Shown: one piece after another, positions 8,186-15,402 of the stretch
How positions within the stretch are numbered: the stretch's first letter is position 1
Layout: each line of letters starts with the position of its first letter
Source of the DNA: Lentzea aerocolonigenes
Lineage (GTDB): Bacteria; Actinomycetota; Actinomycetes; Mycobacteriales; Pseudonocardiaceae
Assembly: GCF_000974445.1 (NCBI RefSeq)
Contig: NZ_BBOJ01000025.1
Coordinates: 1-64,000 of the forward strand
DNA: 64,000 nucleotides
Direction: 5' to 3'
Notes under the pieces: model-generated
Database searches by the model: none
Seen by the model: only the letters and a program-made list of their open reading frames with translations
What the model was told of the DNA's origin: nothing
Position numbers and translations under genes: made by a program

Positions 8186-8893
8186 TCAGGCCGGTGTGGC
8201 GGCCGTGTGCCGCGCGAACAGGGTGGCGTAGTCGCTCTCGAGCCCGGACAGTGCCGTGCGCAGCGCGGGGAAGATCCAGCCGGTCGGGGACGACTCGCAC
8301 CTGTCGAGTTTGGTGAGCAGGAGCAGCCTGGCCGCCCCGATGACGACGAGGGTGGCCCCGCTCGCGAGGACGCTGCCACCGAACGCCACCACCCTGGTGA
8401 TGCCCTCGTAGCCGGAGACACCGCGACCCGACCGGCCGACGCCCCGCAGGCTGAGGTAGCCCGAGCCGTTGCTGACGGTGGCCCTGGTCGTGCAGCGCGT
8501 ACTGCCGAGCAGTCCGTCGAGGGCGGTGTCGACGCTCAGCGTGGTGTCGACCGTCCGGCCGGGCGCCGGCAGCAGCTCGTGGGCGATCACCTGGTCGGCT
8601 CTGGACGCGAAGGCCCGGCGGGCCCACGTGCCGTGCCCGTCGGTCCAGGTCGAGGTGACCTCGCCGGTGCGGGAGTCGGTGATCCGGCCGTAGCCGCCGA
8701 CGGCGGTCATGCCGGGACTGGAGATCCGGAACTCGTAGGCGGGGTGACAGGACCGGCCGGCCTCGAAGACCACCTTCTCCATCGCGGGCTCGCCGTACAG
8801 CACGGCACCGCATTCACCGTTGGCTGTGCGGAAGCCGTCCCTCCAGCACACGGCCGGGCTGGTGTCGTGGATCCTCGGCTCTGGCATGCGCAT
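8186..8893 (-). CDS. Truncated GH95-type N-terminal domain protein (probable remnant)
   Basis: About 235 residues resembling only the N-terminal beta-domain of GH95-family (fucosidase/galactosidase) proteins: WRDGFRTANGECGAVLYGE near the start, and an ending LLTKLDRCESSPTGW...DYATLFARH. In full-length relatives that ending leads into the catalytic (alpha/alpha)6 barrel. The stop at 8186 removes the whole catalytic region, and none of it is visible in the following 75 bases, so enzyme activity is not expected. No signal peptide is seen. ATG 8893 (AGGAG 7 bases upstream) is preferred over GTG 8896. Family assignment is by recognised motifs, and deletion of the 3' part is inferred. Confidence 0.65.
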   Translation of the reverse strand: MRMPEPRIHDTSPAVCWRDGFRTANGECGAVLYGEPAMEKVVFEAGRSCHPAYEFRISSPGMTAVGGYGRITDSRTGEVTSTWTDGHGTWARRAFASRADQVIAHELLPAPGRTVDTTLSVDTALDGLLGSTRCTTRATVSNGSGYLSLRGVGRSGRGVSGYEGITRVVAFGGSVLASGATLVVIGAARLLLLTKLDRCESSPTGWIFPALRTALSGLESDYATLFARHTAATPA

Positions 8894-8922
8894 CACACGA
8901 CTCCTTTGTCAGTGACGGGAAT

Positions 8923-8970
8923 GGTCGTGAGTGCTTTCCGGCGCCGCAGCGGCGGAAAGCACTCACGACC
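8923..8970 (-). terminator. 18-bp perfect inverted repeat terminator after the GH54 gene
   Basis: Arms GGTCGTGAGTGCTTTCCG and its exact complement enclose a 12-base GC-rich loop, 6 bp past the stop of the arabinofuranosidase gene. The stem would be very stable. It cuts the GH54 operon from the truncated GH95 gene. Confidence 0.8.
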
Positions 8971-8975
8971 GCGGA

Positions 8976-10475
8976 TCAGGTCAAGCTCCACTGCTGGTTG
9001 GACTGGCCGTTGCACGTCCACAGCTGGACGAGCGCGCCGTTGGCCGTGGACGCGCCGGACACGTCGACGCACAGACCGGACTGCGCGCCGGTGATCGTGC
9101 CGTTGGCGTTGACGTTCCACTGCTGGTTGGCCTGGCCGTTGCACGTCCAGATCGCCACCCTGGTGCCCGCGGTGGTCCCTTGGCCGTACGCGTCGAGACA
9201 CCGCTGCGCAGTGCCGTCGAACACCGTGAGCTGACCCGACGCGGACCGGGCCCACTTCTGGCCGGTGCTGCCCGAGCAGTCCCAGATCCGGGTCTGCGTG
9301 CCCGCGGTGCCGTTCGGCGCCTCCAGGCACTTGCCCGCGCCCACCGCGCGCACCGCACCGGCCGGCGGATTCGGGTTCGGATTGCCACCACCACCGCCGT
9401 ACCCGGCAGCGATGATGTTGGCCTGCACCGCGTTCTCGGTCGCGTCGGACGGGTAGCCCGCGACCATCGCACCCTCGTAGAAGGTTCCCGCGCTGAGGTT
9501 GGCGCCGCCGTCGGGCTTGCAGCAGTCACCACCGCTGCCCAGGATGATGGCGCCCTGCTTGCGCATCGGGCTGTAGCCGTTCGGCAGCGAGCCGTCGTAC
9601 AACGTGGTGAGGTCGCCCGCCTGGGCGTTGCCGCCCTTGAGCGCGAACCGCGAGGTCCCGTTGTTCTTCAGGATCGCCGTGACGAACTTGTCCGTGAAGG
9701 CGCGCTGGTTCGGGTTCCACTGCTGGCTCCCGCCGGGGAACAGGCCCCACTCGAGATCCGCCTGGACCCACGGACCGCGGCCCTGGCAGCCGCCGAACCA
9801 GCACTGCGTGCTGAAGTTGATCGCGTCCATCGCACCGGCCGCATCGGCTTTGCGGGTCGTCTCGCTGTTGCCGTAGTCGAAACAGCAACCGCCGTTCACG
9901 TGCGTACCGCTGGTCACCATGTACATGCCCTCCGGCGCACTGCCGGTGGGCACGCCCGTCAGGTGACCGTCCCGCCAGTAGCTGTTGCCGGGGTTGATGT
10001 AGAGCGAGTACGCCTTGCTCTTGTCGGCGCCCATCACCAACGACTCGGAGGTCGCGCTCGCGGGCCTGCTCTGCGGCGAGCCCGGCACCACGCTCGAACC
10101 CTGGTACCACAGGTCGTTGCCCCGGCCGGACTGGTCGTAGACCACCGTGACGACGCACGACGTGCCGGCGCAGAACGCGTCCTGTGTCGCCGCGTTGGCG
10201 TTGCCGCCGGCGGCGAGCAGCCCGATGTCCTTGCTGGTGTTGTCCGACGAACGCCTGACTTGGTAGAGATTTCCGTTGTAGGCGCCGTAAAGCGCACGCG
10301 TCGTGCTGTGCGCCGCGATGCAGGGCGTGCCGCCGCTGGCGTAGATGTCACACGGTCCTGTGGTCGCCGCTGCCGCGGGTGCCGATGTGGACCACGTCAA
10401 CGTGGCCGCGGCCAGCACGGTCACCGCCAAGGCGATCCGCGTGCGCGCCGCCGTGGAGACTGCCGAGAGTCTCAT
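8976..10475 (-). CDS. Secreted GH54 alpha-L-arabinofuranosidase with CBM13 lectin
   Basis: It removes arabinofuranosyl side chains from arabinoxylan or arabinan outside the cell. 499 residues: signal peptide 1 to about 37, GH54 catalytic domain (ArabFuran-catal) about 39-360, short Pro/Asn linker, then ricin-B/CBM13 repeats about 370-499 (WTCNGQANQQW, LWTCNGQSNQQW). Aligning from memory with the Aspergillus kawachii enzyme places the nucleophile Glu at 242 (QADLEWGLF) and the acid/base Asp at 317 (ILGSGGD); both are present. The usual GH54 C-terminal CBM42 is replaced by a CBM13. The gene is 28 bp downstream of the ThuA-DUF1080 gene, so probably in the same transcript. Confidence 0.92.
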   Translation of the reverse strand: MRLSAVSTAARTRIALAVTVLAAATLTWSTSAPAAAATTGPCDIYASGGTPCIAAHSTTRALYGAYNGNLYQVRRSSDNTSKDIGLLAAGGNANAATQDAFCAGTSCVVTVVYDQSGRGNDLWYQGSSVVPGSPQSRPASATSESLVMGADKSKAYSLYINPGNSYWRDGHLTGVPTGSAPEGMYMVTSGTHVNGGCCFDYGNSETTRKADAAGAMDAINFSTQCWFGGCQGRGPWVQADLEWGLFPGGSQQWNPNQRAFTDKFVTAILKNNGTSRFALKGGNAQAGDLTTLYDGSLPNGYSPMRKQGAIILGSGGDCCKPDGGANLSAGTFYEGAMVAGYPSDATENAVQANIIAAGYGGGGGNPNPNPPAGAVRAVGAGKCLEAPNGTAGTQTRIWDCSGSTGQKWARSASGQLTVFDGTAQRCLDAYGQGTTAGTRVAIWTCNGQANQQWNVNANGTITGAQSGLCVDVSGASTANGALVQLWTCNGQSNQQWSLT

Positions 10476-10503
10476 TCCGCACCTCCTGGGAAGGTCTGCC
10501 CGC

Positions 10504-12207
10504 TCATGGCAGGGTCCAGCGCTGGTTCGTGCCGCCGTGGCAGGTCCAGAGGATCAGCTGGGTGCCGTCCGCCGAACTGCCTCCGTTGGCGTCCAGGCAC
10601 TTGTTCGCCTGCTGGTTGACCAGAGAGCCGTTCGACCCGGCCGTCCAGTTCTGCGATCCGCTGCCGTTGCACGTCATCAGCTGCACCTGCGCGCCGTTGG
10701 CGGTGCTGCCGCCCGCGACGCCCATGCACTTGTTGAGGGCGCGCAACGTGTTCCCGCTGACCGTCCACTGTTGACTCGCGTTGGTGTTGCAGGTCCACAG
10801 CTGGATCTTCGTGCCGTCCGCGCTGCTGCCGCCGGCGACGTCGACGCACTTGCCGGAGCCGCCGGTGATCCGCCCCGTGCGCGGAACCGTCCCGCCCAGC
10901 TCCTTGATCCGGACGTTGCGGAACGACACGTCGTCACCGGACCCGTGGTTCTGCAGGGCGATGTGCCCCGACGTGAGCGACCTGGCCGGATCGGCGTTGG
11001 TGAAATCGTTGATCTTCACGCCGTTCAGGAAGACCTGGAGGCGTTCGCCCTCGACCAGCAGCTCGTAGGTGTTCCACTCGCCGGGCGGGTTCAGCGCGGC
11101 GTCCCTCGCGGCGGTGTCGGGGGCCTTGACCCCGTAGATCGCCCCCGTGGTCTTGTCCGCGGTGTCCGTCGCGTCGATCTGGACCTCGTACCCGTTGGCG
11201 AGAGCCGAGTCCGGGGTGCTGCCCGCCGGGAACCCGAGCACCACACCTGAGTTGTCATCTCCCGGCATCCGCCAGTCGAGCTTGAGGGAGTACGACCGGA
11301 ACTCCTTGGCGCTGTACCACAGCATGCCCAGGCCGTCGAACGACGTGAGCGTGGCGTCGCTGTTGGTGAAGCCGCCGGGGCCTGCCTGCGTCCACCCGGT
11401 CGTCGACCCGTTGTAGAGGGTCGTGTAGCCGGTCTCCGGACGGCAGTCGGCCTTGGTCCTGTTCGCCGCGTACCTGATGCCGCCGAGGACCATCGTGCGG
11501 AAGGCCGGTTCGGTGTAGCTCTCCTTCGTGTGGCCGAGGCCCGTGTAGAAGGAGCGTCCACCGGCCATGGGCTTGCACCACGTGATCGGGTGGTCGGCCC
11601 CCATCGACCCACCTGAGTACGTGGACTCGTCCAAAGTGGACAGCACACGGACGTTGGCACGCGGGTTGGCGCGGTAGTTGTACAACTCGTCGGTGCGGAC
11701 CCAGGCCGGGGAGAGGTGCGCGGTCGCCGCGTGCGCACGGTTCTCCGTCCGGACCGTCGCCTGCTGGATGGCCGGGTGCGACGCGAAGTACGCACCCACC
11801 AGCTCGCCGTAGAACGGCCAGTCGTACTCGGTGTCCGCAGCCGAGTGGATCCCCACGTAACCGCCGCCGCCGCGGACGTAGGACTCGAAGGCGCTCTGCT
11901 GGGTGGCGTTCAGCACGTCCCCCGTGGTGCTGAGGAACACCACGGCCTCGTACTGCGCGAGGTTCGCGGTCGTGAACTGCGCCGCGTCCTCGGTGGCGGT
12001 CACCGTGAAGTTGTTGGCCGCGCCCAGCTCGCGGATCATCTGGATGCCGTTGGGGATCGAGTCGTGCCGGAAGCCCGCGGTCTTGGAGAACACCAGCACG
12101 TCGTAAGGTGCGTCCGCGGCCGCCGCCGGTGGCGCGGGTGCGACCCCGCCCACGACGAGCGCCGCGGCGGCCACGCCGAGCGCCCGTCGCCAAGCCTGGT
12201 AGGTCAT
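10504..12207 (-). CDS. Secreted ThuA - DUF1080 (3-keto-disaccharide hydrolase-like) - CBM13 protein
   Basis: 567 residues. Signal peptide about 1-31; ThuA-like domain about 35-245 (VLVFSKTAGFRHDSIPNG, GGGGYVGIHSAADTEYDW); DUF1080/3-keto-disaccharide hydrolase-type beta-sandwich about 260-435 (LYNGSTTGWTQAG, MLWYSAKEFRSYSLKLDWR, DDNSGVVLGFP); CBM13 repeats about 440-567. DUF1080 members hydrolyse glycosides whose sugar has been oxidised at C3, and ThuA is tied to 3-keto-trehalose metabolism. The fusion therefore suggests extracellular handling of oxidised disaccharides (inference). ATG 12207 has AAGGAGG eight bases upstream. It lies 34 bp after the dehydrogenase gene, in an apparent operon. 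Confidence 0.9.
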   Translation of the reverse strand: MTYQAWRRALGVAAAALVVGGVAPAPPAAAADAPYDVLVFSKTAGFRHDSIPNGIQMIRELGAANNFTVTATEDAAQFTTANLAQYEAVVFLSTTGDVLNATQQSAFESYVRGGGGYVGIHSAADTEYDWPFYGELVGAYFASHPAIQQATVRTENRAHAATAHLSPAWVRTDELYNYRANPRANVRVLSTLDESTYSGGSMGADHPITWCKPMAGGRSFYTGLGHTKESYTEPAFRTMVLGGIRYAANRTKADCRPETGYTTLYNGSTTGWTQAGPGGFTNSDATLTSFDGLGMLWYSAKEFRSYSLKLDWRMPGDDNSGVVLGFPAGSTPDSALANGYEVQIDATDTADKTTGAIYGVKAPDTAARDAALNPPGEWNTYELLVEGERLQVFLNGVKINDFTNADPARSLTSGHIALQNHGSGDDVSFRNVRIKELGGTVPRTGRITGGSGKCVDVAGGSSADGTKIQLWTCNTNASQQWTVSGNTLRALNKCMGVAGGSTANGAQVQLMTCNGSGSQNWTAGSNGSLVNQQANKCLDANGGSSADGTQLILWTCHGGTNQRWTLP

Positions 12208-12241
12208 CTCATCCTCCTTGGGTTCGAAGCACGCGGCGGAG

Positions 12242-15079
12242 TCATGGCAACGTCCAGCGCTGGTTCGTGCCGCCGTGGCAGCTCCAGATGATCAGCACCG
12301 TGCCGTTGGCGGTGCCGGCGCCGTTGGCGTCGAGGCACTTGCCGGACTTGGTGTTGACCACGGAACCGTTGGCTCCGGCGGACCAGTTCTGGCTCGTGGC
12401 ACCGTTGCAGGTCCCGAGCTGCACGGCGCCACCGTCGGCGGTGCCGCCGTTCGCGACGTCCATGCACTTGCCCAACGCCCGCAACGTGGTCCCGTCGACC
12501 GTCCACTGCTGGTTCGCGCCGCTGTTGCAGGTGTACAGCTGGATCCGCGTGCCGTCGGCGCTGCTGCTGCCGGTGACGTCGGCGCACTTGCCGGACGCCG
12601 CCCCGGTGATCGGCCCGGTGCGGCCGCCGCCACCCGAGGACGTGTCGAACGTGAAGGCGTCCACGTCGAACAGGTAACCGGTGCCGCTGCCGGCGAACGT
12701 CAGGTACAACCTGCCGGTGGTCGTGGGCACGTTCGTCAGCGCGGTGGAGACCTCCCGGAACGTGTCCCAGCCGCCGGTCACCGGCACGGTCAGCGTGGCC
12801 ACCGCCGGACCGGTCTGGGAGCCGGTGCGCACCGTGATCGTGCCGCCCGCTCCCGCGGAGGACACCCGCGTGGTGAACCTGTTCGCGCCGGTGAGGTTGT
12901 AGTTGTCGAACGCGATCCAGTCGCCGTTGTGGATGTCGCCGACGGTGCGGCCGCCCTCGGCCGGCGTCTTGTCGAACAGGCCGGTGCCCGACTGCGTCGT
13001 GTAGTGCTCGGCCTGGCGGTGCCGGGGCTGGAGCACGTTCTGGGCGTGGGTGGTCGCGGGCGGCACGCCGTTCGCGCCGTTGTCGGTGTACTCGGCGTCG
13101 AAGACGGCGTAGATGTTCGCCGCCGTGTCGTGCTCACCGTCCACCGGAATCTGGATCGTGCCCGAACAGCCGGTGCGTGAGGTGATCTTGTGGGAGTGGC
13201 TGTCGTGGCCGAGGAGGTAGGACAACGTCACCTTCGAGCAGTCGATCGTCCCGTCCTCCGCGTCGGACACCGTGATCGTGTAGGGGACGCTGTCGCCGAA
13301 GCTGAACAGGCTTCCGTTGACCGGGGTGTTCAACGTGACCACGGGCGCGGTGTTGCCGACGGTGATGATCACGTTGGTGCTGCCGGTGAGCCCGGCGGGG
13401 TCCTTCACCGTGAGCGTGACGGTGTACTGGCCGTTGGCGGTGAAGGTGTGGCTCGGGTTGGCCGCAGTGGACGTGCCGCCGTCGCCGAAGTTCCACTCGT
13501 AGGTCAGCGCGCCGTTCTCCGGGTCGGAGGAGCCGGCCGACGAGAAGTCCACGGCCAGAGGTGCCGCGCCGGACAGGCGGTTGGCGGCCGCACGGGCCGT
13601 CGGCGCGCGGTTGCCCGCCTGCCCGATGTACTCGATGCGGTAGAGCGCGGAGCTCGCGTCACCGTTGCCCCAGCCGGTGCCGTAGTCCAGCACGTAGAGC
13701 GCGCCGTCCGGGCCGAAGGCGGCGTCCATGACCTGGGTGCCGCGCCAGGGGAAGTCACCGACCTGTCCGGGCGAACCGTCGGGGTTGACGTCGATGGTCT
13801 TGATCCAGCGCCGGCCGAACTCGGTCGCGAACACGTGACCGTCCAGCGAAGCGGGGAACTTGACCGTCGACGGGTTGTTCGCGTCGTACCGGTAGACCGG
13901 CGCGGCCATCGGGGACTCGGACCCGCAGCCGAACGCGGAGAAAGAGCAGTTGTCGTACTTGATCCACGCGGCGCGTGCGGCGGGCAGGTTCGTCAGACCG
14001 GTGTTGTTCCGCGAACTGTTGACCGGTGCGGCGCAGTCGAACCTGGCGCCGGAAGGACCGGACGGGAACGTGTAGCGCACATAGGTCTCATTGGTGGTGT
14101 TCGTGCCGGTGCAGTACGGCCAGCCGTAGTTGCCCGCCGAAGTGATCCGGTTGAACTCCACCTGGCCGGCCGGGCCGCGGTTGGGGTCGGTCGAACCCGC
14201 GTCCGGTCCGTAGTCACCGAGGTAGATCGTGCCGGTGGCCTTGTCCACGTTGAACCGGAACGGGTTGCGCAGGCCCATCGCGTAGATCTCCGGCCGCGTC
14301 TTGGCCGTGCCGGGCGGGAACAGGTTGCCGGCCGGGATCGAGTAGGACCCGTCGGCGTTCACCTTGATCCGCAGGACCTTGCCGCGCAGGTCGTTGGTGT
14401 TGGCCGCGCTGCGCTGCGCGTCGTAGACCGGGTTGCGGCCGGAGCGCTCGTCGATCGGGCTGTACCCGCTGGAGTCGAACGGGTTGCTGTCGTCACCCGT
14501 GGACAGGTAGAGGTTTCCCGCCGCGTCGAAGTCGATGTCGCCGCCGACGTGGCAGCACATCCCGCGGTTGGTCGCCACGTCCAGCACGGTCACCTGGCTC
14601 GCCATGTTGACCGTGAAGTCCGCGTTGAGGGTGAACCGGGACAACCGGTTGACCCCGTTCCACGCGGAGAAGTCGGTGCCGTTGGCCGGCGCGTCACCGC
14701 CCGGTGTTGACAGCGGCGGCGCGTAGTAGAGGTAGATGTAGCGGTTGGTGGCGAAGCCGGGGTCCGCCGCGACACCCTGCAGCCCTTCCTCGTCGTGGGT
14801 GTAGACGGGGATGTTCGCTATCACGTTCGTGGCACCGGCCGCGGTGGTGCGGCGCAGCGTGCCGTTGCGGGAGGTGTGCAGCACCGAGCGGTCCGGCAGC
14901 ACGGTCATCGACATCGGCTCGCCCATCTCGGCGACGCCCTTGGCCAGTTCGACCTGCTGGAAGTCGGCCGGGTTGACGGTGTGCGCGGCGGCCGGTGGTG
15001 CGGTGGTGGCCGTGACCGCCACGGCTGTGGCGACGGTCAGGAGCGCGGCGGAGAGCGCCGCGGTGAGTCGGTTTCTCAT
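12242..15079 (-). CDS. Secreted PQQ-type glucose/sorbosone dehydrogenase - PKD - CBM - CBM13 protein
   Basis: 945 residues from ATG 15079 (AAGG upstream; GTG 15091 is an in-frame alternative). Signal peptide about 1-32; six-bladed glucose/sorbosone dehydrogenase propeller about 36-460 (DPGFATNRYIYLYYAP, HVGGDIDFDAAGNLY, DLRGKVLRIKVN, MGLRNPFRFNVD); PKD about 475-560 (EWNFGDGGTSTAANPSHTF); Ig-like linker; CBM6-like sandwich about 675-810; CBM13 repeats about 820-945. It shares architecture and much sequence with the back two-thirds of the protein at 2437-5931 but lacks the ThuA part, which here is the next gene. The pair therefore looks like a split version of that fusion. It heads the operon continuing to the ThuA-DUF1080 and GH54 genes. 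Confidence 0.92.
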   Translation of the reverse strand: MRNRLTAALSAALLTVATAVAVTATTAPPAAAHTVNPADFQQVELAKGVAEMGEPMSMTVLPDRSVLHTSRNGTLRRTTAAGATNVIANIPVYTHDEEGLQGVAADPGFATNRYIYLYYAPPLSTPGGDAPANGTDFSAWNGVNRLSRFTLNADFTVNMASQVTVLDVATNRGMCCHVGGDIDFDAAGNLYLSTGDDSNPFDSSGYSPIDERSGRNPVYDAQRSAANTNDLRGKVLRIKVNADGSYSIPAGNLFPPGTAKTRPEIYAMGLRNPFRFNVDKATGTIYLGDYGPDAGSTDPNRGPAGQVEFNRITSAGNYGWPYCTGTNTTNETYVRYTFPSGPSGARFDCAAPVNSSRNNTGLTNLPAARAAWIKYDNCSFSAFGCGSESPMAAPVYRYDANNPSTVKFPASLDGHVFATEFGRRWIKTIDVNPDGSPGQVGDFPWRGTQVMDAAFGPDGALYVLDYGTGWGNGDASSALYRIEYIGQAGNRAPTARAAANRLSGAAPLAVDFSSAGSSDPENGALTYEWNFGDGGTSTAANPSHTFTANGQYTVTLTVKDPAGLTGSTNVIITVGNTAPVVTLNTPVNGSLFSFGDSVPYTITVSDAEDGTIDCSKVTLSYLLGHDSHSHKITSRTGCSGTIQIPVDGEHDTAANIYAVFDAEYTDNGANGVPPATTHAQNVLQPRHRQAEHYTTQSGTGLFDKTPAEGGRTVGDIHNGDWIAFDNYNLTGANRFTTRVSSAGAGGTITVRTGSQTGPAVATLTVPVTGGWDTFREVSTALTNVPTTTGRLYLTFAGSGTGYLFDVDAFTFDTSSGGGGRTGPITGAASGKCADVTGSSSADGTRIQLYTCNSGANQQWTVDGTTLRALGKCMDVANGGTADGGAVQLGTCNGATSQNWSAGANGSVVNTKSGKCLDANGAGTANGTVLIIWSCHGGTNQRWTLP

Positions 15080-15333
15080 GGCAGGTAACACCTTCGGTCT
15101 CGGTGGCGCGCTGGTGCTGGGTTCGCGGTGGACGGCCGGGGATTCGGCACGTCGAGCAGGTCCGGGTGAGCGGACCCGTCGGAGAGGGACCCGGTGCGAG
15201 CGTCACGGCGCCGGCCGAGACGAGCGAGGAGACCGCGGAACGCGCGAGAGCCCGGCGGCGGCGCCGGAGGGTGGAGGTACGAGGCCATGATCGTCCTTCT
15301 TCGTTGAAGGTGTCTGCCGCTCCGCCCCTTTCC

Positions 15334-15345
15334 GGGAGCGCTCCC
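15334..15345. promoter_or_regulatory. CebR/CelR-like operator (GGGAGCGCTCCC)
   Basis: A perfect 12-bp palindrome, extended by A on the right, that matches 13 of 14 bases of the actinobacterial cellobiose-responsive LacI-family operator TGGGAGCGCTCCCA. It lies about 255 bp upstream of the dehydrogenase gene and just past the terminator of the GH39-like gene, so it should control the operon running leftward from 15079. No CebR gene is in the window. Confidence 0.65.
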
Positions 15346-15360
15346 AGAAGGGGGCGGAAA

Positions 15361-15395
15361 TCGGCCCGCCTCCCGTTGCCGGGAGTGCGGGCCGA
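15361..15395 (-). terminator. Large hairpin terminator after the GH39-like gene
   Basis: The outer stem TCGGCCCGC/GCGGGCCGA and inner stem CTCCCG/CGGGAG form one long hairpin with loop TTGC and one bulged base, 7 bp past the stop at 15403. Confidence 0.8.
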
Positions 15396-15402
15396 GGTGG
15401 TG

